Shown here: one piece after another, positions 51,150-59,299 of the stretch | Layout: the number at the start of each line of letters is the position of its first letter | Position numbering within the stretch: the stretch's first letter is position 1 | Assembly (NCBI GenBank): GCA_045632305.1 | Contig: JAZQWL010000010.1 | Location: forward strand, 62,001 to 126,000 | Length of the DNA: 64,000 nt | Direction of reading: 5' to 3' | Source of the DNA: SVTX01 sp045632305 | GTDB lineage: Bacteria; Bacillota; Clostridia; Oscillospirales; CAG-272 | Made by a program: the position numbers and the translations under genes | Notes under the pieces: model-generated | Database searches by the model: none | The model's input: the letters and a program-made list of their open reading frames with translations, nothing else | Told to the model about the DNA's origin: nothing

Positions 51150-51181
51150 GAAACCCGCAGACTAAGTCTGCGGGTTTCTTC
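51150..51181 (+). terminator. Terminator of the S10-spc-alpha superoperon
   Basis: GAAACCCGCAGACT (51150-51163) pairs with AGTCTGCGGGTTTC (51165-51178), a strong stem with TTTC/TT at its end. Confidence 0.87.
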
Positions 51182-51365
51182 GATTTTATGTGGCGCTTTA
51201 GGCGCGTGAGCTGCCTCTGCCGTACGCCTGTACGGCGACGAGCTTGCTCCCACGCCTTCTACATCCAAACTTATCAGTCTTGTTCTCGTAATTTTGGCAC
51301 AGACCATGTGCCACACCACATATTAATTAAAGTTTATTAAACTCAAAGTTAATATATTTAAAGTT

Positions 51366-51398
51366 GAAACCCACAGACCAAGTCTGTGGGTTTCTTCG
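51366..51398 (+). terminator. Second, duplicated terminator
   Basis: GAAACCCACAGAC (51366-51378) pairs with GTCTGTGGGTTTC (51382-51394). A paired change relative to the first terminator (G-C to A-T) keeps the stem. Confidence 0.82.
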
Positions 51399-51479
51399 TT
51401 TTCGTGTGGCACATTTTGTATCACATCCTTATCAGTCTTGTTCTCGTAATCTTGGCACAGACCATGTGTCAATATAAAA

Positions 51480-51860
51480 CAGCCCGCCGAAAATGGGTCA
51501 GGTTCTTAGCGGAGAATTTGAGAACTCTACTAAGTGCGAGCATCGCATTTGTCCGGACAAATGCAAAGTGGGCTATGCCTAAACCCTTATAGAAACAGAA
51601 AGAGAGAACAAATCGGCTTCAATGCCGAAATGCTCGCTCCTTTTCTGTTGGTTTTCAGTTTAGAGTTATGAGGCTCGCATTGCTCGCCGTTATGAGCTTG
51701 CACAGCAAGCGTTATGATATGATTGCCTTTGCAATCTATAACTTGGCGAAGCCAATCATAACAATGCGTAAGCATTTCATAACTCATAACTTGCCCAAAA
51801 GGGCAATCATAGTTTAGCGTGAATACTCCGTTAAGAGTATCACGCTAAATCGGCGGGCTT
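51480..51860. repeat. 380-bp hairpin-array element with terminal inverted repeats
   Basis: Bounded by AGCCCGCCGA (51481-51490) and its exact complement TCGGCGGGCT (51850-51859). Inside are a 20-bp perfect palindrome at 51545-51564 (GCATTTGTCC and complement), a TCGGC/GCCGA hairpin at 51613-51628, and a run of five small hairpins at 51696-51806 with stems GCTTGC, GATTGC, TTGGC, AATGC and TTGCCC, then a 15-bp stem at 51814-51848. Spacers read GTTATGA on the left and TCATAAC on the right, so they can pair and make a branched fold. No open frame is convincing. Confidence 0.8.
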
Positions 51861-51865
51861 TTCTT

Positions 51866-53377
51866 TTATAGATGCAACGCGCTGGATGCGATTGCAAAGT
51901 AGATAATCAAAGTGATCGAGTCAACGATGGTTGTAATGAAGGGCGATGCCATAACTGCGGGGTCAACCTTGAGCTTTTGCGCTACGATGGGGAGAAGCGT
52001 ACCTATAAGCTTAGCAACGATTACTGCAAGACACGCGGTCACGCTTACAACAAAGGAAATAAGAAGATTTTCCTGAGTGAAAGCAAAGCCAAAGTCAATC
52101 GCAATTGTTTTGATAAAGCATACTACTGCCAGACAAACGCCGCAGAGAATGGATACTCTGAATTCCTTGAAAAGAACGCGAATAATATTTTTCGGTTCAA
52201 TTTCATCGAGTGAAAGCGCACGGATAATTGCAACCGAGGACTGGCTACCCGCATTACCGCCCGTACTCATGAGCATGGGAATGAAGGATGTCAGAATCAC
52301 GTAAGTTCCAAGCGCTGTCTCATAATGGGAAATGATCATACTTGTGAAAATTCCCGAGATCATGAGTATTACAAGCCACGGAATACGCTTTATCCACGTT
52401 TCAATTACACCCGTTTTTGTATACGGCTTATCGGTAGGAGTAATAGCTGCCATCATTTCGATGTCGGCGGTTGCTTCTTCTTCGATAACGTCGAGCGCGT
52501 CGTCGACGGTTACGATACCGACGAGTCGGTTTTCTTTATCAACGATGGGGAGGGCTAACAAGTCGTATTTCGAAATTGTCTGCGCTACGCTTTCTCTGTC
52601 GTCAAGCGTATGAGCGAAGATAACCTGTTCTTCCATTATATCGCGGATCTTGGTATCGGGCTTTGCAAAAAGAAGCTGCTTGAAGGAAACCGTACCAATA
52701 AGCTCGCGGGAGCGGTCGGTAACGTATGCGGTATATACGGTTTCTTTTTCGATACCTGTTCTGCGAATATAGGCAATGGCCTCTTCGACTGTCATGCTGG
52801 CGCGGAGCTTAACAAACTCGGCGGTCATTACGCTCCCTGCGGAGTCATCGGGGTAGGCGAGAAGTCGGTTGATCTGAGTTCTTGTTTCTTTCGATGCGTT
52901 TTTCATGATTCTGTGAACCATGTTAGCAGGGAGCTCTTCGAGCATATCTACGGCGTCGTCAAGGAAGAGGTCTTCGATAATAAGTGAAATTTCCTTATCT
53001 GTCAATACCTCTATGATTCTTTCCTGCATTTCGGAATCAAGCTCGGCAAATACGTCTGCGGAGATGTCTTTGCGGAGGAGCTTAAACACTGCGGGAACCT
53101 TTTTAATATCAAGCTCGGAGAAGAAGTCGGCGATGTCGACAGGATTCATCTCGAGCGTTGCTCGTCTGAACTGGGAGTATTTACGGTTTTCAAGCATAGT
53201 CCCGAGATCTTCGAACATTTCATCGACGATGTCCTCGTAGGTTTCTGTGGGCTCTTCCTCCATTGCTTTCATTTCAGCTTCGATCTTCGCCTTATTGGCT
53301 TCGAGCTGATCCTCAAGCATTGTTTTGAGCTCTTCGTCATTGTTTATGAGGTTTTCATTTTCTTTGTATTCTGCCAT
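51866..53377 (-). CDS. mgtE: Magnesium transporter MgtE
   Basis: 503 residues: an N-terminal helical superfamily domain rich in acidic residues (to about 190), a CBS pair (about 190-310), a plug helix and five membrane helices, the last part with the pore motif region STGGNAGSQSSV. MgtE is a Mg2+-gated channel. Its leader is short (about 30 nt), leaving no room for an M-box riboswitch, so control is probably by protein gating. Confidence 0.97.
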   Translation of the reverse strand: MAEYKENENLINNDEELKTMLEDQLEANKAKIEAEMKAMEEEPTETYEDIVDEMFEDLGTMLENRKYSQFRRATLEMNPVDIADFFSELDIKKVPAVFKLLRKDISADVFAELDSEMQERIIEVLTDKEISLIIEDLFLDDAVDMLEELPANMVHRIMKNASKETRTQINRLLAYPDDSAGSVMTAEFVKLRASMTVEEAIAYIRRTGIEKETVYTAYVTDRSRELIGTVSFKQLLFAKPDTKIRDIMEEQVIFAHTLDDRESVAQTISKYDLLALPIVDKENRLVGIVTVDDALDVIEEEATADIEMMAAITPTDKPYTKTGVIETWIKRIPWLVILMISGIFTSMIISHYETALGTYVILTSFIPMLMSTGGNAGSQSSVAIIRALSLDEIEPKNIIRVLFKEFRVSILCGVCLAVVCFIKTIAIDFGFAFTQENLLISFVVSVTACLAVIVAKLIGTLLPIVAQKLKVDPAVMASPFITTIVDSITLIIYFAIASSALHL

Positions 53378-53413
53378 ACAAACACCTCCTGTTCATTGAC
53401 TTTTTACTCTTCA

Positions 53414-53442
53414 AGTATAACAGAAAAATCTCTGATTGTCAA
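53414..53442 (-). promoter_or_regulatory. Promoter of mgtE
   Basis: Minus-strand TTGACA (53437-53442), 17 bp and TATACT (53414-53419) preceded by TGT. Confidence 0.83.
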
Positions 53443-53513
53443 TAAATTACAATGAAAAAATGCTCGTTGGTGTAAAAAACGTTCTGTATTAAAGGATTTT
53501 GCGGATATTGTTG

Positions 53514-54146
53514 TCAGCAGTTATTCTTTTTGAAAACTCGTTCGCAATTGCACTTGTCAAAGCTGGGATTGAATGCGTAGAAATTCTTTGAATTGAGTTT
53601 ATCCTGCGTGATTCTTATAGCATCGCAGAATCTTTGATAATGCACTATTTCACGTTCTCTTAAGAACTTGATAGGATCACGCACGTCGGGATCGTCAACC
53701 AAGCGAAGAATGTTGTCGTAGGTGACTCTTGCTTTTTGCTCTGCAGCGAGGTCCTCGTTAAGATCGGCAAGGGTGTCACCCTTAACGCCCACGTACTTGA
53801 TATCGAACGGAGTTCCCGAGGCGGCAACGGGGTATACGCCCGTGGTATGATCTACAAAATACGTCGCGAAGGGAGTTTTTGCTATATCGTCGGGCTTGAT
53901 ATTGGCGGTAAGCTGGTGAATGATTGCGGATACCATCTCGATGTGCGCGAGTTCTTCCGTTCCTACGTCGGTCAAAATTCCAATAACCTCATCGTATGGC
54001 ATGGAATATCTCTGCTGAAGATAACGCATTGATGCAGCGAGTTCACCGTCGGGGCCACCCACCTGTGAAATAATGATTTGTGCTAACTGGGGATTGGGGT
54101 TTTTAATTTTTACGGGGTACTGAAGCTTCTTGTCATAGGTCCACAT
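53514..54146 (-). CDS. cotJC: CotJC, manganese-catalase-type spore coat protein
   Basis: 210 residues of the Mn-catalase fold. Metal-binding Glu/His positions are visible in GELAASMRYLQQ, EELAHIEMV, EQKARVTYDNI and REREIVHYQRF. The C-terminus has CNCERVFKKNNC. In Bacillus CotJC sits in the inner spore coat. Third gene of the cotJ operon, 17 bp after cotJB, with AAGGAGG. Confidence 0.94.
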   Translation of the reverse strand: MWTYDKKLQYPVKIKNPNPQLAQIIISQVGGPDGELAASMRYLQQRYSMPYDEVIGILTDVGTEELAHIEMVSAIIHQLTANIKPDDIAKTPFATYFVDHTTGVYPVAASGTPFDIKYVGVKGDTLADLNEDLAAEQKARVTYDNILRLVDDPDVRDPIKFLREREIVHYQRFCDAIRITQDKLNSKNFYAFNPSFDKCNCERVFKKNNC

Positions 54147-54163
54147 ATAGTTTCCTCCTTCTC

Positions 54164-54544
54164 TTAAGTGTTTGCTTCATACGTCCACGGCCAGGGGGAT
54201 TTTATCCAATCCCAGGAGTCGTGAGAAGTGTTACCGTGAGAGGTTACGGGGCCGCATGTCGCCTCGTACTCGGCGAGTAATTTCTTTTTCTCGTCGATAA
54301 GCGCGTGATAATGGCAGAGAGCTTCCTGACAGTCGGGATAAACGTCGAGGTAGAGAACGGTTTCGTCTATCGCGAAATTAACGCACATAAGCTGTTTTTT
54401 GAGTGTATCGCAATTGCCTCGGCAGGAGTTGTGCGCGTGATTACAAGGGTTGCAGGCGCAACCTCTGTTCGTGTTCTGCAAAGCGGCGCGACGGTGATTG
54501 CAAGCGCAACCTAATGTGTTGTTGTGCATATTATTCATGTCCAT
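54164..54544 (-). CDS. cotJB: CotJB spore coat protein
   Basis: 126 residues. The conserved CotJB core (CVNFAIDETVLYLDVYPDCQEALCHYHAL) lies at about 53-82. An N-terminal extension of about 45 residues is rich in Cys, Asn and His (GCACN...CACNPCNHAH), which is longer than in Bacillus. The start at 54544 has AAGGAGG upstream; longer in-frame starts lie inside cotJA. Confidence 0.88.
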   Translation of the reverse strand: MDMNNMHNNTLGCACNHRRAALQNTNRGCACNPCNHAHNSCRGNCDTLKKQLMCVNFAIDETVLYLDVYPDCQEALCHYHALIDEKKKLLAEYEATCGPVTSHGNTSHDSWDWIKSPWPWTYEANT

Positions 54545-54555
54545 GATCAACCTCC

Positions 54556-54861
54556 TTATTTGCAACCCTCGAAGGGCAGGTACAGTTCGGCGAAAAGTGT
54601 GCCGTGTTCGAGAGCTTCGTGGCATTTGTAAACGTTTCTGAAGGTCTGGTACGGGGAATAAACCATAGCGAGTGGGTATTCGTACAGTCCCCAACCGTTT
54701 CCGCGGTCATAGCCCTCGGGGTTACAGGGTGTTTTACGGCTCGAGATGTCGCGGGCTTCGTTTGTATTTCTTTCACAAGCATTACAAGCGGGGGCGTTCA
54801 TTTGATCCATTTTGCGCCGCAGCTCGCGATACTGATCGGCGCGATAATTAGAATTGTGCAT
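54556..54861 (-). CDS. cotJA: CotJA spore coat-associated protein
   Basis: 101 residues. The C-terminal core PLAMVYSPYQTFRNVYKCHEALEHGTLFAELYLPFEG is the CotJA family mark. The start at 54861 is right after AAGGAGAT. First gene of the cotJA-cotJB-cotJC operon, 11 bp before cotJB. Confidence 0.9.
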   Translation of the reverse strand: MHNSNYRADQYRELRRKMDQMNAPACNACERNTNEARDISSRKTPCNPEGYDRGNGWGLYEYPLAMVYSPYQTFRNVYKCHEALEHGTLFAELYLPFEGCK

Positions 54862-54908
54862 AAGATCTCCTTTCGAATAGAAATTGATAAATCTCGTTAC
54901 CATTATCC

Positions 54909-54934
54909 ATTCTATGATCGCGGGGAGAATTTTG
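54909..54934 (-). promoter_or_regulatory. Possible sporulation-sigma promoter of cotJ
   Basis: On the minus strand CATAGAAT (54909-54916) resembles the CATA-type -10 of mother-cell sigma factors E and K, with AC about 17 bp upstream. There is no sigma-A hexamer pair. The match is short and partial. Confidence 0.3.
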
Positions 54935-56260
54935 TCACAATACGTCGTTTAAAAATTTCGGCCTTGTAATTTCCTTTCTTAATATAAATATTGCGCCCAG
55001 ATTTATCAGCGTCATTACTCCGATTGAAAGGTCGGATGCGTCCCAGATGACGTCGGATGTGAAAACCGTTCCAAAAACGATAAGGGCGGAGAAGAGGATA
55101 ACGTAAAGCGTTTTTACGGCGGGGCGGCGTGTGAGATATTCAAGCGCCATGATGCCGTATTTTGCCCAGCAGATGAGCGTGGCGAACGCGAAAAGAAATA
55201 CCGAAATACATAAGAATATATCCGACACGCCGCCAAGCTCAGCGGAAAAGGCATTCATGACAAGGATCATCGGGTTGGCGACATTATGCTCCGCTCCCGA
55301 GATAATTATAACAATTGCTGTGAGCGTGCATAAAATGATCGTGTCGGCAAACACCTCAAAAACCCCCATAAGGCCTTGCTTTTCGGGAATTTGTGTGTCA
55401 GAGAGCGCATGCGCGGCAGGAGCGGTACCCGCTCCCGCTTCATTGGAAATAAGTCCTCGCATACTCCCCGCGCGAAAAGCTCGTGAGGCGGCAAATCCGA
55501 GCACACCGCCGCCGATGCTTACGGGAGCGAACGCGTCCTTGAATATAATAGCGAAGGCGTCGGCGAGTTGATCGCGTCGGAGAAGAATCGCGATTATGCA
55601 AAAGATTATATAAAGCAAGCTCATTACGGGCACGATTATGCTCGTGATCTTCTCGACTCTGCCCGATTTGTAGAGAATAGCCATTATAAATAGTGCGGCG
55701 GTGACAATGCCAATAATTACGGGCTTTATATCAAAAACGTGAGAAAAAGACGAGGAGATTGCGTTTGATTGGAGCATGCAGCCCATTGTGAGCGAGTTGA
55801 AAATACAGAAAATAACGAAAATTTTCGATGCCGCCTTGCCTATGCGCGCAAGCTTTAAAGATTTCATTGCGGCAAAAATATAATACGCCGCGCCGCCGCA
55901 ATATCCTATGTCGGTTTTTTCTCGGTATTTCATAGAAATTACGATCTCCGCATATTTTAGAGACATAGCAAGTATAGCTGAAATCCACATCCAGAAGACC
56001 GCGCCGTACCCACCGATCATGATAGCTGACGCTACGCCCACTATGTTCCCGACACCGAGTGTTCCCGCAAGCGCAAGACACAGGGCGGAGAAGGGGGAGG
56101 TCTCTCCTTTCTTCTCGCGTCGCAAAAGCAATTTGGCGGAGGCAACAGGGTGAAAAATATAAAAACCTCGCAGCTTCAACGTTACAACCGCGCCCGAAAT
56201 TATAAGCAAAATCGGCGTTACAACACTGAAAAAACATTTATTCATAAGGGCTAAAATCAT
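54935..56260 (-). CDS. Sodium:alanine (AGCS) symporter family protein
   Basis: 441 residues, about 11 hydrophobic helices. The AGCS marks GTLGVGNIVGVASAIMIGGYGAVFWMW (about 58-85) and the RGLISNEAGAGTAPAAHA stretch in the middle are present. Imports small neutral amino acids with Na+ (or H+). The start at 56260 follows GAGGTAAAGG; a longer form from 56308 has no ribosome site. Single gene. Confidence 0.93.
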   Translation of the reverse strand: MILALMNKCFFSVVTPILLIISGAVVTLKLRGFYIFHPVASAKLLLRREKKGETSPFSALCLALAGTLGVGNIVGVASAIMIGGYGAVFWMWISAILAMSLKYAEIVISMKYREKTDIGYCGGAAYYIFAAMKSLKLARIGKAASKIFVIFCIFNSLTMGCMLQSNAISSSFSHVFDIKPVIIGIVTAALFIMAILYKSGRVEKITSIIVPVMSLLYIIFCIIAILLRRDQLADAFAIIFKDAFAPVSIGGGVLGFAASRAFRAGSMRGLISNEAGAGTAPAAHALSDTQIPEKQGLMGVFEVFADTIILCTLTAIVIIISGAEHNVANPMILVMNAFSAELGGVSDIFLCISVFLFAFATLICWAKYGIMALEYLTRRPAVKTLYVILFSALIVFGTVFTSDVIWDASDLSIGVMTLINLGAIFILRKEITRPKFLNDVL

Positions 56261-56382
56261 ATCCTTTACCTCACAGCTTTTATGTATATAAAAAATTATG
56301 AGTGGCAAAAAATATTTATAACTTTCAAGCGTTAAATTAAAATTTCATTTGTAAATAGATTGTGAATTATAGGGGAAACCTC

Positions 56383-56410
56383 TTGATTTTTCCTGTATTT
56401 AGTGTAAAAT
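56383..56410 (+). promoter_or_regulatory. Promoter of groSL
   Basis: TTGATT (56383-56388), 16 bp and TAAAAT (56405-56410), placed so that the CIRCE operator overlaps the transcription start. Confidence 0.7.
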
Positions 56411-56420
56411 AAAGAGGTGG

Positions 56421-56447
56421 TTAGCAATCAACACACAAGAGTGCTAA
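56421..56447 (+). promoter_or_regulatory. CIRCE operator (HrcA site)
   Basis: TTAGCAATC (56421-56429), nine bases and GAGTGCTAA (56439-56447). The right arm is consensus; the left has A instead of C at position 7. HrcA represses groESL here and releases on heat or misfolding load. Confidence 0.93.
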
Positions 56448-56496
56448 AAATTAAATTTCACATATAAGAATTCATTTTAAAGGAGGAAAATTTAAA

Positions 56497-56781
56497 ATGA
56501 CTATTAAACCCTTACAGAACAGAGTAGTAATTAAATTTGTAGAAGCTGAAGAAAAGACAAAGGGCGGTATCATCTTGACAGCAAGTGCTCAGGAAAAGCC
56601 CCAGATTGCTGAAGTAGTAGCAGTAGGCCCCGGTAAGATCGAGGACGGCAACCTTGTTCCCGTATCCGTTAAGGTAGGCGAAAAGGTTATTGCAAGCAAG
56701 TATGCAGGTACAACAGTTAAGTTCGACGGTGTTGAATACGTTATTCTCTCCGAAGACGATCTTTTCGCAGTTGTTGAATAA
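56497..56781 (+). CDS. groS: Co-chaperonin GroES
   Basis: 94 residues; seven-mer lid of GroEL. It begins TIKPLQNRVVIKFVEAEEKTKGGIIL (mobile loop around 17-32). Under CIRCE control, 21 bp before groL. Confidence 0.98.
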   Translation: MTIKPLQNRVVIKFVEAEEKTKGGIILTASAQEKPQIAEVVAVGPGKIEDGNLVPVSVKVGEKVIASKYAGTTVKFDGVEYVILSEDDLFAVVE

Positions 56782-56802
56782 TTCCCTTGGAGGTAAATTA
56801 AA

Positions 56803-58428
56803 ATGGCAAAGCAGATTATTTATGGAATTGAAGCAAGAAACGCCCTTATGAAAGGCGTTGACAAGCTTGCTGATACAGTTAAGATCACACTTGGTCCTAA
56901 GGGCAGAAACGTAGTTCTTGACAGAAAGTACGGCGCTCCCCTTATCACAAACGACGGTGTTACGATCGCAAAGGACATTGAGCTTGAGGATGCGGCAGAA
57001 AACATGGGCGCACAGCTCGTAAAGGAAGTTGCTACAAAGACAAACGATGCAGCAGGTGATGGTACAACAACGGCTACTCTTTTGGCTCAGGCATTTGTTA
57101 CTGAGGGTATGAAGAACGTAACTGCGGGCGCAAACCCCATGGTTCTTCGCAAGGGTATGAAGAAGGCGGTTGACGTAGCGGTTGAGGCATTGGCTCTTAA
57201 TTGCAAGAAGGTTAACGGTAGAGAAGACATCGCTCGCGTTGGTACAATTTCCGCAGGTGATGAGGTTATAGGCGAGCTTATCGCGGACGCTATGGAAAAG
57301 GTAACAGCTGACGGTGTTATTACAATTGAAGAATCCAAGAGTGCTGAAACATACTCCGAGGTTGTTGAGGGTATGCAGTTCGACCGCGGTTACCTTTCTC
57401 CCTACATGGTAACAGATACAGACAAAATGGAAGCGGTTATTGACGATGCGCTCGTTCTTATCACTGATAAGAAGATCTCCACAATGAACGATATTCTTCC
57501 TCTTCTTGAGCAGCTCGTTCAGTCGGGCAGAAAGCTCGTTATCATCGCTGAAGACGTTGAAGGCGAGGCGCTCACGTCTCTCGTTCTCAACAAGCTTCGC
57601 GGTGTATTCACATGCGTTGCTGTTAAGGCGCCCGGCTTTGGCGACAGACGTAAGGAAATGCTCCGCGATATCGCGATACTCACAGGCGGTGAGGTTGTTT
57701 CCTCTGAGCTCGGTTATGAGCTTAAGGACGCAGGCATCGAGGTTCTCGGCCGCGCGCGTCAGGTCAAGGTTACAAAGGAAAATACGATTATCGTTGGCGG
57801 TGCAGGTGATCCCGATGAGATCCGCGCAAGAGTTCATCAGATCCGCGCGGCAATTGAAAATACAACAAGCGACTTCGACCGTGAAAAGCTCCAGGAACGC
57901 TTAGCAAAGCTTGCGGGCGGCGTAGCGGTAATCAAGGTTGGCGCGGCTACAGAAGCTGAAATGAAGGAAAAGAAGCTCCGTATTGAAGACGCTCTTAACG
58001 CTACTAAGGCGGCAGTTGAAGAAGGTATCGTTGCAGGTGGCGGTACGGCTTACCTTAACGCGATTCCCGCAGTTGAAAAGCTTCTCAAGACTGTTGAGGG
58101 CGACGAAAAGACAGGTGTTAAGATCGTGCTCAAGGGACTTGAAGCGCCCGTTCGCCAGATCGCTGCAAACGCGGGCTTTGACGGTGCGGTTATCGTTGAC
58201 AAGATCATGAGCTCCAAGAAGGTTGGCTATGGCTTTGACGCATACAATGAAAAGTACGTTGATATGCTCGCAAGCGGCATCGTTGACCCCAAGAAGGTAA
58301 CTCGTTCCGCACTTCAGAACGCTGCATCTATCGCATCCGTAATTCTCACAACAGAATCCGTTGTTGCAGATATTAAGGAGCCCGAGGCAGCACAGGCACC
58401 CGCAGGCGGCATGGGTGGAATGTATTGA
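56803..58428 (+). CDS. groL: Chaperonin GroEL
   Basis: 541 residues. ATP site GDGTTTATLLAQ, GRNVVLDRKYGAP near the start and the flexible GGMGGMY tail are present. Forms the double-ring folding chamber with GroES. Confidence 0.99.
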   Translation: MAKQIIYGIEARNALMKGVDKLADTVKITLGPKGRNVVLDRKYGAPLITNDGVTIAKDIELEDAAENMGAQLVKEVATKTNDAAGDGTTTATLLAQAFVTEGMKNVTAGANPMVLRKGMKKAVDVAVEALALNCKKVNGREDIARVGTISAGDEVIGELIADAMEKVTADGVITIEESKSAETYSEVVEGMQFDRGYLSPYMVTDTDKMEAVIDDALVLITDKKISTMNDILPLLEQLVQSGRKLVIIAEDVEGEALTSLVLNKLRGVFTCVAVKAPGFGDRRKEMLRDIAILTGGEVVSSELGYELKDAGIEVLGRARQVKVTKENTIIVGGAGDPDEIRARVHQIRAAIENTTSDFDREKLQERLAKLAGGVAVIKVGAATEAEMKEKKLRIEDALNATKAAVEEGIVAGGGTAYLNAIPAVEKLLKTVEGDEKTGVKIVLKGLEAPVRQIAANAGFDGAVIVDKIMSSKKVGYGFDAYNEKYVDMLASGIVDPKKVTRSALQNAASIASVILTTESVVADIKEPEAAQAPAGGMGGMY

Positions 58429-58429
58429 T

Positions 58430-58545
58430 CTGCGCGTAGCGCAATCAGTTATAAGTTATGAGATATGAGTTATGAGATGCTTCGCATCGCTGATAACGCT
58501 TGCGTAGCAAACTCTAAACATTTGGCGCTCCCCAAATATATAACT
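58430..58545. repeat. Second hairpin-array element after groL
   Basis: Small hairpins TGCGC/GCGCA (58431-58443), GATGC/GCATC (58476-58488), TTGC/GCAA (58500-58510) and ATTTGG/CCAAAT (58520-58537) are separated by GTTATGA-type and TGATAAC spacers. It is of the same style as the array at 51480-51860: the spacer is shared, the stems are not. Confidence 0.75.
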
Positions 58546-58553
58546 GTAAATTT

Positions 58554-58587
58554 AAAAACCTCTCGCATAAGCGAGAGGTTTTTTGTT
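58554..58587. terminator. Bidirectional terminator after groL
   Basis: AAACCTCTCGC pairs with GCGAGAGGTTT around ATAA, with A- and T-runs, between groL and the convergent TetR gene. Confidence 0.87.
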
Positions 58588-58588
58588 A

Positions 58589-59140
58589 TTATATCGCCAG
58601 CATAAAATATTCCGCAAGCGTTTCGGGGGATTCAACTTTGCCGTTGTCGAGCCACCAGCGGACTGTTTCAACAAACGTTGTACAGATGTGATTTATCCAG
58701 AAATCAAGGGGAAGGGCGGGTGGCTTTTTATTTTCGAAGAGATGGAGCTGGTATTTTATCAGTGCCTTTAAGTTCTCCTTGAAATAACGTACAAAAAGCT
58801 CGTTGTTCTCGCAGGAGAGAAGCTCTAAGATATTGTTATCGTTTTTTTGCAGATGCTGAAGCAGATGTAAAATAACCGATGCGGGCGCGTCGCACTCGAA
58901 GATGTGGTGATGATGCTCATTACCGTCCTCGGTCGAGTCGAATATGTGGCAGAAAAGCTCCTTACAAAGCTCCTTGAGTAAAAAATCCTTGGTTTCAAAG
59001 TGCGCGTAAAACGTAGCTCTGCCAATATTTGCGGTGTCTATAATTTCGCCAACTGTGATCTGATTAAAATGTTTTTTGGAGAGAAGAGAAATAAATGCTG
59101 AAAATATCGCCTCTCTCGTCTTTTTTTGCCGTCTGTCCAT
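58589..59140 (-). CDS. TetR-family regulator, likely zinc-responsive
   Basis: 183 residues. An N-terminal TetR helix-turn-helix (about 5-50, ITVGEIIDTANIGRATFYAHF) and a helical ligand domain with a HHHH cluster near residue 75 followed by Cys. It is divergent from a zinc CDF exporter; in Streptococcus the TetR-type SczA controls czcD in the same way. The start at 59140 has GGAGA 5 bp upstream; the ATG at 59155 has no ribosome site. Confidence 0.82.
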   Translation of the reverse strand: MDRRQKKTREAIFSAFISLLSKKHFNQITVGEIIDTANIGRATFYAHFETKDFLLKELCKELFCHIFDSTEDGNEHHHHIFECDAPASVILHLLQHLQKNDNNILELLSCENNELFVRYFKENLKALIKYQLHLFENKKPPALPLDFWINHICTTFVETVRWWLDNGKVESPETLAEYFMLAI

Positions 59141-59166
59141 ATTTTCTCCATACATTTTGAGAATTT

Positions 59167-59182
59167 TGTTCGGTATCGAACA
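59167..59182. promoter_or_regulatory. Candidate TetR operator 1
   Basis: The palindrome TGTTCG-GTAT-CGAACA, next to a minus-strand TATAAT for the TetR gene, so binding would give self-control. Confidence 0.6.
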
Positions 59183-59233
59183 ATTATAAATAAGAATCTG
59201 TTGATTTTGTATTTCGGATTGAATATAATTATA

Positions 59234-59262
59234 TTGAACAAGTAGTTCGGTAACTATATTGT
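59234..59262 (+). promoter_or_regulatory. Candidate CDF promoter with operator 2
   Basis: TTGAAC (59234-59239), 17 bp and TATTGT (59257-59262), a weak pair. The spacer holds GAAC-AAGTA-GTTC and the GTTCGGTA half-site also found in operator 1, fitting control by the divergent TetR protein. Confidence 0.5.
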
Positions 59263-59299
59263 ATCAAAAATTTTCAGTTTTGTCAACACGGAGGAAACG

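Larger units (their letters stand above)
51060..51477. repeat. Two diverged copies of a nested inverted-repeat cassette
   Basis: Copy A has an outer stem AGCGCCACA (51090-51098)/TGTGGCGCT (51189-51197) around the rplQ terminator; copy B has TGTGCCACAC (51307-51316)/GTGTGGCACA (51404-51413) around a second terminator. The stems differ in sequence but stay paired. A 42-nt direct repeat (51270-51312 and 51428-51470, starting CTTATCAGTC) flanks copy B. 51198-51262 has another branched hairpin with a perfect GCCGTAC/GTACGGC core. No gene. Confidence 0.82.

Noticed and set aside
53378..53413. M-box riboswitch before mgtE
   Set aside because: Only about 30 nt separate the predicted transcription start from the ATG.
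56512..57837. 441-codon minus-strand frame opposite groS-groL
   Set aside because: A shadow of the strong codon bias of groL; composition is not protein-like and it lies over two certain genes.
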